Shown here: in pieces, positions 7,948-17,790 of the stretch | Layout: every line of letters starts with the position of its first letter | How positions within the stretch are numbered: the stretch's first letter is position 1 | Assembly (NCBI GenBank): GCA_000759755.1 | Contig: BBMW01000013.1 | Span: 310,001 to 374,000, forward strand | DNA from: Citrobacter werkmanii NBRC 105721 | GTDB taxonomy: Bacteria; Pseudomonadota; Gammaproteobacteria; Enterobacterales; Enterobacteriaceae | DNA length: 64,000 bases | Direction of reading: 5' to 3' | The notes under the pieces: model-generated | The model's database searches: none | What the model was told of the DNA's origin: nothing | What the model saw: the letters and a program-made list of their open reading frames with translations, nothing else | Position numbers and translations under genes: made by a program

Positions 7948-10146
7948 TTACCCTTTACGCAACAACCGCAGCGCGTTCGCGGTCACCAGCACCGTCGCTC
8001 CCGTATCAGCCAGCACCGCCAGCCACAGTCCGGTTATCCCGAGCAGCGTGGTGACGAGGAAAATCCCCTTCAAACCCAGCGCAATCGCAATGTTCTGGCG
8101 AATATTAGCGTGGGTGGCGCGCGCCAGTTGAATCATTTGCACCAGGCCACGCAGACGGTTGTGGGTCAGGGCGGCATCGGCGGTTTCCAGCGCGACGTCG
8201 GTCCCGCTACCCATGGCAATGCCGATGGTCGCCGCTTTCATTGCCGGAGCGTCGTTGATACCGTCGCCGACCATCGCCAGCGGCGACTGTTGGTTGAGAT
8301 GGGTAACGGCCCGCACCTTATCTTCCGGCATTAATCCTGCTTTGAATTCCAGACCCAGCTCCCCGGCAATGGCTGCTGCCGCGCGTGGGTTATCGCCGGT
8401 CAGGATTACCCCTTTCACGCCGATCTGAGTGAGCTCGCTGATGGCCGTGCGGGCTTCATCGCGCAGCGTGTCCTGTAGAGCCAGTACGCCGAGAACGGTA
8501 TCGTTACGCAGCACCAGCACCACCGTCTGGCCCGCGCTTTCCAGCTCGCTAATCTGTCCGGCAAAGGCATCGGCAGGCTGTTTGCCCGCAGCGCAAATCA
8601 GTACGCGCTCGCCGTTGACCAGCGCTTCAATTCCGGAGCCAACCAGCGCCCGTTGTTCTTTCGCTACAGGAATTGTCAGCTCACGCGTTTGCGCTTCCCG
8701 AACAATCGCCTGCGCCAGTGGGTGTGTTGCACCTTGCTCTACCGCCGCTGCCAGCGCCAGCAGTTCAGCCTCATCAATACCGCTTGCCGAATGAATCGCC
8801 GTCACGCGCGGTTTACCGATGGTCAGGGTGCCGGTTTTATCAAACGCCACCTGCGTGACTCTACCCAACTGTTCCAGTGCCGCACCGCCTTTAATGAGTG
8901 CTCCACGACGCGCCGCGGCGGCAAGACCAGAGGTAATCGCTGCGGGGGTTGAGATAACCAGCGCACACGGGCAGCCAATCAGCAACAGCGTCAGTCCTTT
9001 ATAAATCCACTCCTGCCACGAGGCGGCAAACAGCAGCGGCGGGACGAGGGTAACCAGCAGCGCAACCGCCATAATAGCGGGGGTATAAATTCGGCTGAAA
9101 CGGTCAATAAAGCGCTCAATGGGGGCGCGGCGTTCTTCCGCTTCTTCAATCAGCTTCAGAATGCGATCGATAGCGCTGGCGCCCGGCTCGGAAAGCACTT
9201 CCAGCGTAACCAGACGATCTACGCTGGTGGCGCCCGCCGGGACTTTCTCGCCGGTGGCGCGTTCAACCGGGATCGATTCGCCGGTCAGGGCGCTTTCATC
9301 AAAGCTGGCAAAGCCGGAGACCAACTTACCGTCGGCAGGTAAACGCCCACCGGCGGCAACTTCGATAATATCGCCAGGCTGGAGGGTATTGATAGCCACC
9401 TCTTCGCGCTCGCCGTTACGCAGGCGCGTGGCGGTTTCCGGCTTGAGTGCCATCAGTGCGCTGACCCCTTTACGGGCGCGGCTGGCGGCCCACCCTTCCA
9501 GACGCTCACCAATTAAAAACAGCAGTAGCACCATGGCGGCTTCCGCCGTCGCGCCGATAAACAGCGCGCCAATCGCGGCCACGCTCATCAACGTTTCAAT
9601 GGCGAAGTAGCTGCCGGTTTTCATCAGACGTAGCGCCTGACGGGCAATGGGATACAGGCCCACCAGCGTGGTGGCGATAAACGCTATCTGACCGAAAGGA
9701 TGATTGAACTGCTCCAGCCCCCAGCTAATCGCCATCATGATTATCAGCGAAATCAACGGCAGGTTCTCTCTAAAGCGTGATTCGGGGGCGGCTTCCGGTG
9801 CTTGTTCATCGCGCAGGGTATAACCTGCCTTTTGTACCGCGCTTTCAACTTGCTGACGGATATCAGAACCCGCATCGACGACCAGTTTTTCGGTGGCGAA
9901 CAGCACCTGGACCTGGTTGACGCCGCTCACCTGGCGGACCGCATTTTCCACTTTCCGGGCGCAGGCGGCACAGTCCATTCCTGCCACTTTCCAGGAATAA
10001 CGGGTGCCAATTACCCTTTCGGATACGGGTGATGGGGTTGAGCAACTTCCTTCACAGCAGCAGTCGTCCGTTTTTTGTGGGGCAGGTGCTGGCTTGAAAG
10101 AAGAGAATTGTGGGGCTTTTTTGCCAGGGACATCGGGCGTCGACAT
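7948..10146 (-). CDS. zntA: Zn(II)/Cd(II)/Pb(II)-exporting P1B-type ATPase ZntA
   Basis: Efflux pump for zinc, cadmium and lead, 732 aa, exactly the E. coli length. The cytoplasmic N-terminus has a cysteine cluster (residues 29-35) and the heavy-metal-associated domain motif GMDCAAC at 56-62. The membrane CPC metal site lies near residues 392-394, the phosphorylated aspartate is in DKTGT near 436, and the GDGIND hinge motif follows. The operator and promoter upstream match the ZntR-activated zntA promoter, so expression should rise with excess zinc, cadmium or lead. Confidence 0.97.
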   Translation of the reverse strand: MSTPDVPGKKAPQFSSFKPAPAPQKTDDCCCEGSCSTPSPVSERVIGTRYSWKVAGMDCAACARKVENAVRQVSGVNQVQVLFATEKLVVDAGSDIRQQVESAVQKAGYTLRDEQAPEAAPESRFRENLPLISLIIMMAISWGLEQFNHPFGQIAFIATTLVGLYPIARQALRLMKTGSYFAIETLMSVAAIGALFIGATAEAAMVLLLFLIGERLEGWAASRARKGVSALMALKPETATRLRNGEREEVAINTLQPGDIIEVAAGGRLPADGKLVSGFASFDESALTGESIPVERATGEKVPAGATSVDRLVTLEVLSEPGASAIDRILKLIEEAEERRAPIERFIDRFSRIYTPAIMAVALLVTLVPPLLFAASWQEWIYKGLTLLLIGCPCALVISTPAAITSGLAAAARRGALIKGGAALEQLGRVTQVAFDKTGTLTIGKPRVTAIHSASGIDEAELLALAAAVEQGATHPLAQAIVREAQTRELTIPVAKEQRALVGSGIEALVNGERVLICAAGKQPADAFAGQISELESAGQTVVLVLRNDTVLGVLALQDTLRDEARTAISELTQIGVKGVILTGDNPRAAAAIAGELGLEFKAGLMPEDKVRAVTHLNQQSPLAMVGDGINDAPAMKAATIGIAMGSGTDVALETADAALTHNRLRGLVQMIQLARATHANIRQNIAIALGLKGIFLVTTLLGITGLWLAVLADTGATVLVTANALRLLRKG

Positions 10147-10183
10147 GGCATCCTCCGGTTAATAATCATTTCGTATTAACCGA

Positions 10184-10215
10184 AGGATACACTCTGGAGT
10201 CGACTCCAGAGTCAA
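10184..10215 (-). promoter_or_regulatory. zntA promoter with ZntR operator
   Basis: On the minus strand a -35 TTGACT (10210-10215) and a -10 TATCCT (10184-10189) are 20 bp apart, abnormally long. The spacer holds the palindrome ACTCTGGAGT/ACTCCAGAGT (10191-10212). This is the MerR-family layout in which ZntR-Zn(II) untwists DNA to activate transcription. The leader to the zntA ATG is short. Confidence 0.93.
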
Positions 10216-10221
10216 GCGATA

Positions 10222-10848
10222 TTACAGATACAACGAACGAACAATCAGGAAATGTCCGGCGAAGTAGCAGGCGGCGGCAATGGCGTTATCGGCGCGGAAG
10301 CGGCGGCGATAATGGCTACCCAGCCAGACAAAATTGCCGATGAACAATAATGAGGCGCCGAGGAATGCCGACAGCGCGGGGCCAGTGGGGCGGAAGAACC
10401 ACAGTTCGCCCGCCATCCAGACCATCATCATCGTGATGCCGATAAAAGTACAGATGGCTAAACGCAGCTCTTCCAGTCTCGTCCAGATGATAGCGATCAG
10501 CAGTGCTCCCAACACCACCAATACCAATGGCAAAGGCCAGAAGAACGACAGCGTCATTTGGCTGGCGAAATAGATGGTATACAGCAGGTGTGAGAGGAAA
10601 AATGCCCCCACGGCGTAGAGCAGACGTTGGCGCGGCAACAGCGTCAGCGCATCGCCCAGCAGTGAGGCAAGCAGCCCTGCCAGCACCAGATAGCTGATGG
10701 CGTTAAACATTGGCGCCTGCCAGGCCAGCAGCGCCAGCAGGAGTAAAGTTAGGGGTTTAAAGACCCAGCGTTGCCAGGCGGGCCCACGATAGGAAGCATC
10801 CACGAACAACCATGCGGAAAGGCAGACAGCGATAAACGACCAAAGCAT
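10222..10848 (-). CDS. yhhN: Lysoplasmalogenase-like membrane protein YhhN
   Basis: Integral membrane protein of 208 aa with about eight hydrophobic segments, in the YhhN/TMEM86 family. The animal TMEM86 members hydrolyse lysoplasmalogens; function in enterobacteria is not established. It is upstream of zntA on the same strand but separated from it by the zntA promoter, so the two are probably transcribed independently. Length equals the E. coli protein. Confidence 0.9.
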   Translation of the reverse strand: MLWSFIAVCLSAWLFVDASYRGPAWQRWVFKPLTLLLLALLAWQAPMFNAISYLVLAGLLASLLGDALTLLPRQRLLYAVGAFFLSHLLYTIYFASQMTLSFFWPLPLVLVVLGALLIAIIWTRLEELRLAICTFIGITMMMVWMAGELWFFRPTGPALSAFLGASLLFIGNFVWLGSHYRRRFRADNAIAAACYFAGHFLIVRSLYL

Positions 10849-10989
10849 CTTAGTTCCTTGAATTCGTTATTTTTTCGTAAGCGGGGTGCTTACGGCTCTA
10901 TTGTTCAGTGTAGAGGTCGACACTGCCAGATGACAACACCATAACAGGCAATGTATGCTTATTTCCGCATTTTCTGATGGGTTAATACT

Positions 10990-11349
10990 ATGAGCAAGCC
11001 GCCACTTTTTTTCATTGTTATCATTGTCTTAATTGTTGTAGCTGCGTCGTTTCGCTTTGTCCAGCAGCGGCGTGAAAAAGCGGATAACGATGCAGCACCG
11101 CTGGTGCAAAAGCAGGTGGTAGTGAGTAATAAGCGGGAAAAACCACTTAACGATCGGCGATCACGTCAACAGGAAGTGAGCCCGGCAGGAACCAGCATGC
11201 GCTATGAAGCCAGCTTTAAGCCGCAAAGCGGTGGTCTGGAGCTGACGTTTCGCCTGGATGCCCAGCAGTACCATGCGCTAACTGTCGGAGACAAAGGCAC
11301 GCTGAGTTATAAAGGTTCGCGTTTTGAGGATTTTAAGCCTGGGCAATAA
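10990..11349 (+). CDS. yhhM: DUF2500 membrane-anchored protein YhhM
   Basis: Small protein of 119 aa with one N-terminal membrane anchor (about residues 5-24) and a soluble C-terminal domain of about 70 residues facing the periplasm or cytoplasm (orientation not determined). The length matches E. coli YhhM; function unknown. Divergent from yhhN. A hairpin with CGGCACTG/CAGTGCCG arms follows at 11357-11384, before the AT-rich stretch that leads into accessory module A. Confidence 0.88.
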   Translation: MSKPPLFFIVIIVLIVVAASFRFVQQRREKADNDAAPLVQKQVVVSNKREKPLNDRRSRQQEVSPAGTSMRYEASFKPQSGGLELTFRLDAQQYHALTVGDKGTLSYKGSRFEDFKPGQ

Positions 11350-11590
11350 CGCCGAGCGGCACTGTGTTTATCTTGCCAGTGCCGATAATGAATTCAACTG
11401 AAATATATAACATCGTTAAAATATAGTTATTATTTATTCTTCTGTGCAAATATCGTTGGTATTATATTTTTTTTTGTGTGTCTAAAATATCGATGGTATC
11501 ACTATTCTGCTATCAGATTTTCACTACCCTATTATTTCAATGTTATCGCATACATATAAACATGTAATTTAAAATGGCTAAGGAATTTAT

Positions 11591-12070
11591 ATGGCGAATA
11601 CAATGTGGTTGACCTTGCATGGGCAGGCGCAGGGATTGATTTCTGCTGGATGCGCATCGGTAAATTCGATTGGAAATAAATCACAAACTGCCCATCGCGA
11701 TCAGATAATGGTAATGGCAGTTAATCATGGCATGAGCCGAGTACAAAATGTGAATCATCAATGTTTGACGTTTATAAAGCCAGTAGATAAATCCTCGCCA
11801 TTATTAGGAAAAGCCATAACTGACAATGAAACATTAAACTGTGAATTTAGCTTCTATCGCACGAGTCCGGCGGGTTTAAATGAGTGTTATTACGCGATAA
11901 AACTTATTAATGCCAGAATATCCAGCATCCATTTACAGGTGCCTCATACCATTGATGACAGTGCGGGGCAGCCAGAGGAAATCATTGAGCTTTCGTATGA
12001 GTCAATTACCTGGGAGCACATTATGGCGGGAACCAGCGCATACAGCCTTTGGGATGAGCGAATTTATTAA
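11591..12070 (+). CDS. Hcp family type VI secretion protein (module A)
   Basis: Protein of 159 aa of the Hcp1 family, whose hexameric rings form the T6SS inner tube and can carry effectors in the lumen. The family start pattern (W-L-x-L-x-G..QG-x-I..GC), the central HRDQI segment and the C-terminal EEIIELSYESITWEH strand are visible. It has no toxin extension, unlike the second Hcp at 34861-35999. It is the first gene of a three-gene unit inserted between yhhM and yhhL, 9 bp before the next gene. The 241-bp AT-rich region upstream probably holds its promoter. No other T6SS component is nearby. Confidence 0.88.
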   Translation: MANTMWLTLHGQAQGLISAGCASVNSIGNKSQTAHRDQIMVMAVNHGMSRVQNVNHQCLTFIKPVDKSSPLLGKAITDNETLNCEFSFYRTSPAGLNECYYAIKLINARISSIHLQVPHTIDDSAGQPEEIIELSYESITWEHIMAGTSAYSLWDERIY

Positions 12071-12079
12071 GGGATAAGG

Positions 12080-12958
12080 ATGGAAAGGTATTATGACTGG
12101 ATAGGAAATCACCGTGAAGATATTCTTAGAGGAAATAACTGGCAACGTAATCAGCGCGTTGAGAACGAAATCAGAAAGCTGAAAAATAATCTGAATAGCA
12201 ATACACAACACATTATACTGCTCACGCCTGAAGAGGCGCAGGGCGTGATTGAAGATTTGCTAAGTAGTAAATCCGTCAGTTTTTCGACGAATTATGCCGG
12301 TAATATCAAAGATACGGCTGATGCGACTAAAAAACTGTCGAAGCTTTTTTCTTATCAGCAGGCCGGAAAGATTGTCTTCACCTTAAAAGGCCTTGGGATT
12401 AAAGCCACGCAATATGCTTATCAGGGAAAGCTGTATGTGAAGATTACGGGCTACCCTTCTCTGCGGCGCATTCTTAACGGAACCCGTTACCGGATTAATC
12501 ATCCTAAGGTACTTGAAGTGGGTATTGGCAGCGCCGGGTTTCGGGATGGCATTATGTCAGGCGCCAGGTTCTGCATCTGGTTCTCCGCATGCTGGCGGTT
12601 GATTGAGCTGGTGTTTAAATCCGAGCATGACGTCGCCGCACTACTGGGGAATGTGACGATGGATGTGGCGAAGGTGATTGTAAGTATTTTTGTCTCGCAA
12701 TCAGTGGGTAGTGCTCTTGAGTTAGCTGTACCTCTATTGTTCTCTAGCGCCGCCGTTCCGGTTTGGGGAGAAATTGTCGGTGTCGTTGTATTAGGTTTTA
12801 TTATTGCCCGGTCTCTGAATGAAGTGGACAAAAAATATGAGCTATCAGACAAACTGATAGCGTGTATTCGTGAGGGACTTAAAGAACGGCAAAGAATCGA
12901 AGAGTGGAACATCCAACGGCTGGGGTACAGAAGCTCCCTTTACGGCGGAAATTATTGA
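12080..12958 (+). CDS. Putative membrane-active T6SS effector (module A)
   Basis: Protein of 292 aa that I cannot assign to a named family. The N-terminal 160 residues are polar and basic. A C-terminal block, residues about 197-246, is strongly hydrophobic (three adjacent segments at about 197-209, 211-226 and 230-246), followed by a charged helical tail. That resembles pore-forming or membrane-depolarising toxins. Position between an Hcp gene (9 bp upstream) and a small membrane-protein gene (1 bp downstream) supports an Hcp-delivered effector. Function is inferred from context and hydropathy only; a chaperone or structural protein is not excluded. Confidence 0.6.
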   Translation: MERYYDWIGNHREDILRGNNWQRNQRVENEIRKLKNNLNSNTQHIILLTPEEAQGVIEDLLSSKSVSFSTNYAGNIKDTADATKKLSKLFSYQQAGKIVFTLKGLGIKATQYAYQGKLYVKITGYPSLRRILNGTRYRINHPKVLEVGIGSAGFRDGIMSGARFCIWFSACWRLIELVFKSEHDVAALLGNVTMDVAKVIVSIFVSQSVGSALELAVPLLFSSAAVPVWGEIVGVVVLGFIIARSLNEVDKKYELSDKLIACIREGLKERQRIEEWNIQRLGYRSSLYGGNY

Positions 12959-12959
12959 C

Positions 12960-13469
12960 ATGAAGCATAATATTAATCTGATGAATATTAAGAAGAGATG
13001 CAACTTATTTCTCTGTATATTCATTTTTGGGGGGGGGACTTGGGTGGAGTATATTGCCAGCGTACCGGATCTCACCGATCTCGTTGAATCCAGAAGCATC
13101 GTCTATTTTTTCTGGGGTTCATTTTGCATGTTTTTCATGATTCCGGTGACGGGCTGCTTTACTTTGGGCATTGCCTACCTGGCTTTTGCGAAAAGCATGA
13201 AGCCGCCAAAATTCTTCGACAGGACATTTACCATTGTTTTCCACGTCGCGGGGGTAGGATTTGTTATTGGTAATATCCTCTCTTTTATTGTCATTTTTTA
13301 TCCGCTTGGAACTAACTATGTTTTATGCGAGCGTCCAGGCCCGACGTCTGGCACCTATTACACCCGGACCGAAGAGATTTGTGAGCAGGTGAAACACCTG
13401 CGGAAAACAAGAGCCAGTAAAGATATTCCAAAACTGAAAGATCAACTGGACGGTATATTACCACCGTGA
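12960..13469 (+). CDS. Putative membrane immunity protein (module A)
   Basis: Inner-membrane protein of 169 aa with three to four hydrophobic segments (about residues 15-33, 48-76 and 91-116) and a hydrophilic C-terminal tail. It may belong to the DUF1240 group of small enterobacterial membrane proteins, which I can suggest but not confirm. Its ATG lies one base after the effector stop, so translation is probably coupled. A membrane location fits an immunity protein against a membrane-acting toxin. A run of nine G (13029-13037) encodes Gly23-Gly25 of the first segment and could be unstable in length. Confidence 0.6.
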   Translation: MKHNINLMNIKKRCNLFLCIFIFGGGTWVEYIASVPDLTDLVESRSIVYFFWGSFCMFFMIPVTGCFTLGIAYLAFAKSMKPPKFFDRTFTIVFHVAGVGFVIGNILSFIVIFYPLGTNYVLCERPGPTSGTYYTRTEEICEQVKHLRKTRASKDIPKLKDQLDGILPP

Positions 13470-13520
13470 TGACGTTTTGCAGACCCGGCTCGCAACGCGC
13501 CGCCGGGCGAAAAACTACAG

Positions 13521-13796
13521 TTACTTCTTCAACTGGTCCTTAATCTTCTTCTGCCAGACCAGCAGCTCAAAGACGCCGAACAGGAAAATGCGGATTTTCT
13601 CCCCGCTGGTCATCTGCGGGCCATCTTTTGGCATGGTGCTTTTCAGTAGCGCCAATTGCATGCCGTGCATCAGCACCATAAATATCAGTGCGACGTTAAC
13701 GAAGATGTTAAGCGGGCGTGGAAAGGGTTGAAAAATATTCAGTAGTAAAAAGGCCCAGACGCACAGCATCAACAGACGTCCCAGATTAATCAGCAT
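13521..13796 (-). CDS. yhhL: DUF1145 membrane protein YhhL
   Basis: Small inner-membrane protein of 91 aa with two hydrophobic segments in the first 50 residues. Close to E. coli YhhL (89 aa), which has no established function. The start MLINLGRLLM overlaps the last 11 bp of rsmD, so the two are translationally coupled. It lies tail to tail with module A. Confidence 0.9.
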   Translation of the reverse strand: MLINLGRLLMLCVWAFLLLNIFQPFPRPLNIFVNVALIFMVLMHGMQLALLKSTMPKDGPQMTSGEKIRIFLFGVFELLVWQKKIKDQLKK

Positions 13797-14382
13797 CGTG
13801 CTCTCCTTGTGCTTCACGTTGATACAGGCGATAGGCGACCTGTCCTGCCACTTTTTCACGGTATAGTGACCAGTTTACCGGAACCGGCGGCAGGCCGTTT
13901 TCGACTTCGCTTTCAACGTAAATATACGCTTCATCTGCCAGCCAACCATGGGTTTCCAGAAGCGTTAATGTTTCTTCCAGTAATCCTTTGCGAAACGGCG
14001 GGTCAACGAACACCACGTTATGCGGCGTACCGGGTTGGGCCAGAAACGCCAGCGTATTGGTGTTGACGACGCGGGCATGATTTGCCTTCAGCGTAGCAAG
14101 ATTCTTTTGCAACTGCTGCGATACCGCGCGATCCATCTCCAGCAGCGTCGCATTTGCCGCATAGCGAGAGAGGGCTTCCAGCCCCAACGCGCCGCTGCCG
14201 GCGAAGCAGTCCAGGCAATGTGAATCGACCATTACCGGGGCCAACCAGTTAAATAAGGTTTCGCGCACGCGGTCGGTGGTCGGGCGCAGGCCGGGACTGT
14301 CCGGAACCGGGAGTTTACGGCCACGCCATTGCCCGCCAATAATGCGGATCTGGCCGCTACCAGAGTGATTCGGTTTTTTCAT
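13786..14382 (-). CDS. rsmD: 16S rRNA (guanine(966)-N(2))-methyltransferase RsmD
   Basis: Uses S-adenosylmethionine to methylate the exocyclic nitrogen of G966 in 16S rRNA of the 30S subunit. 198 aa, the E. coli length. The SAM-binding DCFAGSGALGLEA lies at residues 58-70 and the catalytic DPPF motif at 127-130. It is divergent from ftsY and overlaps yhhL, as in E. coli. Confidence 0.96.
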   Translation of the reverse strand: MKKPNHSGSGQIRIIGGQWRGRKLPVPDSPGLRPTTDRVRETLFNWLAPVMVDSHCLDCFAGSGALGLEALSRYAANATLLEMDRAVSQQLQKNLATLKANHARVVNTNTLAFLAQPGTPHNVVFVDPPFRKGLLEETLTLLETHGWLADEAYIYVESEVENGLPPVPVNWSLYREKVAGQVAYRLYQREAQGEHDAD

Positions 14383-14533
14383 TTCAATTATTGTTCAATC
14401 CGCTGCTGACGTGTCATTCCAGGCGGTGATGTGAGTTAAGTTAAGTGATAGACTATTTCATCATTTTTTTAGCTGCTATGTACATAGCGTTGACGCTGTG
14501 CCATGAAGCAACAGCGGGGGAGTGTAGTCGCAA

Positions 14534-16057
14534 ATGGCGAAAGAGAAAAAACGTGGCTTTTTTTCCTGGCTGGGCTTTGGTCAAAAAGAGCAGGCACCGG
14601 AAAACGAGACAGAACTAAAAAACGAAGAACAACAACCGGTTGCTGAAGAAACTACCGTCGTTGACGAACAGCCGCGCGCCGAGGAAACCCGTAGCGAGGC
14701 ACAAACGGAAGCCTTTGCTGCTGAAGTTGTTGAAGTCACTGAACAGGTTGCGGAAATCGAAAAACTGCAGCCGGAAGAAGAGCCTGTTGCTGAGCAACTG
14801 CAGCCGGAAGTTGAAGCGGTTGCTGAATCCACTGTTGAACCTGCAGTGGAAACCCCTGCGGCGGCGGTTATCGAACACGAAGAATTGCCGCTGCCGGAAG
14901 AGGTGAAAACCGCAGACGTTTCTGCCGAAGAGTGGCAGGCTGAAGCAGAAACTGTAGAAATCGTCGAGGCGGTTGAAGAAGAAGCCGAAAACGAACCGCA
15001 ACTGACCGATGAAGAACTTGAAGCGCAGGCCCTGGCCGCTGAGGCGGCGGAAGAAGCCGTCATGGTGGTGCCGGTTGAAGAACCTGCCGTTGAAGAACCG
15101 GTAGAAGAGGCGGTCCAGGAGCAGGAAAAACCAACTAAAGAAGGTTTCTTTGCGCGTCTGAAACGCAGCCTGCTGAAAACAAAAGAAAACCTCGGTTCCG
15201 GATTTATCAGTCTGTTCCGCGGTAAAAAGATCGACGATGATCTGTTTGAAGAGCTGGAAGAGCAACTGCTGATCGCCGATGTGGGTGTAGAAACGACCCG
15301 CAAAATTATTGCGAATCTGACGGAAGGCGCCAGCCGCAAGCAGCTCAAAGATGCAGAAGCGCTGTATGGCCTGCTGAAAGATGAGATGGGCGAGATTCTG
15401 GCGAAGGTTGATGAGCCGCTGAACGTCGAGGGTAAAACGCCATTTGTTATCTTGATGGTTGGCGTCAACGGCGTGGGTAAAACAACTACCATTGGTAAGC
15501 TGGCGCGTCAGTTTGAGCAGCAGGGGAAAACGGTGATGCTGGCGGCGGGCGATACCTTCCGTGCGGCAGCGGTAGAGCAGTTGCAGGTCTGGGGTCAGCG
15601 TAACAATATCCCGGTGATTGCGCAGCATACCGGCGCGGATTCCGCCTCCGTTATCTTTGATGCTATTCAGGCCGCGAAGGCACGTAACGTAGACGTGCTG
15701 ATCGCTGATACCGCAGGACGTTTGCAGAACAAATCGCACCTGATGGAAGAACTGAAAAAAATCGTTCGTGTCATGAAGAAGCTCGACGAAGAGGCGCCGC
15801 ATGAAGTTATGCTGACTATCGACGCCAGTACCGGGCAGAATGCGATAAGCCAGGCCAAACTGTTCCATGAAGCGGTGGGCTTAACCGGTATCACCCTGAC
15901 CAAGCTGGACGGTACGGCGAAGGGTGGGGTCATCTTCTCGGTTGCCGATCAGTTTGGCATCCCTATCCGTTATATTGGTGTGGGCGAACGTATCGAGGAT
16001 TTACGTCCGTTTAAAGCGGACGATTTTATTGAGGCACTTTTTGCCCGAGAGGATTAA
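14534..16057 (+). CDS. ftsY: Signal recognition particle receptor FtsY
   Basis: SRP receptor GTPase that docks ribosome-nascent-chain-SRP complexes at the SecYEG membrane site. The 507-aa protein begins with a basic membrane-targeting stretch and a long acidic A domain (about residues 20-200, rich in Glu, Val and Ala). The NG domain follows, with the P-loop GVNGVGKT near 311-318, DTAGR near 392-396 and TKLDG near 455-459. A-domain length is variable in enterobacteria. First gene of ftsYEX; ftsE starts 2 bp after its stop. Confidence 0.97.
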   Translation: MAKEKKRGFFSWLGFGQKEQAPENETELKNEEQQPVAEETTVVDEQPRAEETRSEAQTEAFAAEVVEVTEQVAEIEKLQPEEEPVAEQLQPEVEAVAESTVEPAVETPAAAVIEHEELPLPEEVKTADVSAEEWQAEAETVEIVEAVEEEAENEPQLTDEELEAQALAAEAAEEAVMVVPVEEPAVEEPVEEAVQEQEKPTKEGFFARLKRSLLKTKENLGSGFISLFRGKKIDDDLFEELEEQLLIADVGVETTRKIIANLTEGASRKQLKDAEALYGLLKDEMGEILAKVDEPLNVEGKTPFVILMVGVNGVGKTTTIGKLARQFEQQGKTVMLAAGDTFRAAAVEQLQVWGQRNNIPVIAQHTGADSASVIFDAIQAAKARNVDVLIADTAGRLQNKSHLMEELKKIVRVMKKLDEEAPHEVMLTIDASTGQNAISQAKLFHEAVGLTGITLTKLDGTAKGGVIFSVADQFGIPIRYIGVGERIEDLRPFKADDFIEALFARED

Positions 16058-16059
16058 CA

Positions 16060-16728
16060 ATGATTCGCTTTGAACATGTCAGCAAGGCCTATCTCGGTGG
16101 GAGACAAGCGCTGCAGGGAGTGACCTTCCATATGCAGCCTGGCGAGATGGCGTTTCTGACCGGCCACTCTGGTGCGGGTAAAAGTACCCTGCTGAAGCTG
16201 ATCTGTGGAATTGAACGGCCCAGCGCCGGAAAAATCTATTTCAGCGGGCATGACATCAGCCGTTTGAAAAACCGTGAAGTGCCGTTTCTGCGTCGTCAGA
16301 TTGGCATGATTTTTCAGGATCACCACCTGTTGATGGACAGAACCGTGTTTGACAACGTGGCAATTCCGCTGATCATCGCGGGCGCCAGCGGGGACGATAT
16401 TCGTCGTCGCGTGTCAGCGGCACTGGATAAGGTCGGGCTGTTGGACAAAGCGAAAAACTTCCCGATTCAGCTCTCCGGCGGTGAACAACAGCGCGTGGGC
16501 ATCGCCCGTGCGGTGGTGAATAAACCTGCGGTACTGCTGGCGGATGAACCGACGGGGAACCTGGATGACGCGCTGTCGGAAGGGATCCTTCGCCTGTTCG
16601 AAGAGTTTAACCGCGTCGGGGTCACGGTATTAATGGCCACGCACGATATTGGTCTGATCTCCCGTCGCTCCTACCGCCAGCTGGTCCTGAGTGATGGACA
16701 CCTGCATGGAGGCCTGGCGCATGAATAG
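16060..16728 (+). CDS. ftsE: Cell division ATP-binding protein FtsE
   Basis: ABC ATPase of 222 aa that, with FtsX, couples the divisome to periplasmic amidase activation through EnvC. Walker [10 protein letters not shown] is at residues 35-43, the signature LSGGEQQ at 138-144 and Walker B LLADEP at 159-164. It overlaps ftsX by 8 bp, which suggests coupled translation and fixed stoichiometry. Confidence 0.97.
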   Translation: MIRFEHVSKAYLGGRQALQGVTFHMQPGEMAFLTGHSGAGKSTLLKLICGIERPSAGKIYFSGHDISRLKNREVPFLRRQIGMIFQDHHLLMDRTVFDNVAIPLIIAGASGDDIRRRVSAALDKVGLLDKAKNFPIQLSGGEQQRVGIARAVVNKPAVLLADEPTGNLDDALSEGILRLFEEFNRVGVTVLMATHDIGLISRRSYRQLVLSDGHLHGGLAHE

Positions 16729-17779
16729 ACGTGACGCTATCAATCAAATCAAACAGTTCGGTGGCCGACTGGATCGTTTTCGTAAATCAGGCGGCGCGCC
16801 GGGTGATGGCGGTCGTAATGCGCCGAAGCGTGCGAAAGCCGCGCCAAAACCGAACTCACGTAAAACCAACGTTTTTAACGAGCAGGTGCGTTACGCGTTC
16901 CAGGGCGCGTTGCAGGACCTGAAAAGTAAGCCGCTGGCGACGTTCCTGACGGTGATGGTGATCGCCATCTCCCTGACGCTGCCAAGCGTGTGTTACATGG
17001 TTTATAAAAACGTAAACCAGGCGGCAAGCCAGTATTATCCCTCGCCACAAATCACCGTCTATCTGCAAAAAACGCTGGATGACGATGCCGCCGCGCGGGT
17101 GGTGGGTCAGTTGCAGGCCGAACAGGGCGTCGAGAAAGTAAATTATCTTTCCCGCGAAGATGCGTTGGGTGAATTCCGTAACTGGTCCGGTTTTGGCGGT
17201 GCGCTGGACATGCTGGAAGAGAACCCGCTTCCTGCCGTAGCGGTGGTGATCCCGAAACTGGACTTCCAGGGGACGGAGTCGCTGAACACCCTGCGCGACC
17301 GTATTGCACAAATCAACGGTATTGATGAAGTGCGGATGGACGACAGCTGGTTCGCTCGTCTGGCGGCGCTGACGGGACTCGTGGGGCGCGTATCCGCGAT
17401 GATTGGCGTGCTGATGGTGGCGGCGGTCTTCCTCGTCATCGGTAACAGCGTGCGCCTGAGTATTTTTGCGCGTCGCGATACCATTAACGTGCAAAAGCTG
17501 ATTGGCGCAACGGACGGATTTATCCTGCGTCCATTCCTTTACGGCGGCGCGCTGCTCGGTTTTTCCGGCGCATTTCTTTCACTGATTTTGTCAGAAATTT
17601 TGGTGATGCGTTTGTCGTCAGCGGTGACTGAAGTGGCGCAGGTTTTTGGAACAAAGTTTGATATCAATGGCTTATCATTCGACGAGTGCCTGTTATTGCT
17701 GCTGGTGTGCTCAATGATTGGCTGGGTGGCAGCCTGGCTTGCCACGGTTCAACATTTACGCCACTTTACCCCCGATTAA
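16721..17779 (+). CDS. ftsX: Cell division protein FtsX
   Basis: Membrane partner of FtsE, 352 aa, with a cytoplasmic N-terminus, a first membrane segment near residues 75-95, a periplasmic domain that binds EnvC (about 100-220) and three C-terminal membrane segments. The start is the ATG inside the end of ftsE; the reading frame continues 10 codons further upstream without a better start. Its stop is 270 bp before rpoH. Confidence 0.97.
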   Translation: MNRRDAINQIKQFGGRLDRFRKSGGAPGDGGRNAPKRAKAAPKPNSRKTNVFNEQVRYAFQGALQDLKSKPLATFLTVMVIAISLTLPSVCYMVYKNVNQAASQYYPSPQITVYLQKTLDDDAAARVVGQLQAEQGVEKVNYLSREDALGEFRNWSGFGGALDMLEENPLPAVAVVIPKLDFQGTESLNTLRDRIAQINGIDEVRMDDSWFARLAALTGLVGRVSAMIGVLMVAAVFLVIGNSVRLSIFARRDTINVQKLIGATDGFILRPFLYGGALLGFSGAFLSLILSEILVMRLSSAVTEVAQVFGTKFDINGLSFDECLLLLLVCSMIGWVAAWLATVQHLRHFTPD

Positions 17780-17790
17780 AAAATCTCTGG

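Noticed and set aside
14581-15868. Long open frames antisense to the ftsY acidic domain (up to 417 codons)
   Set aside because: They mirror the Glu/Ala/Val-rich repeat composition of ftsY, have no ribosome binding site or family pattern, and ftsY itself is certain.
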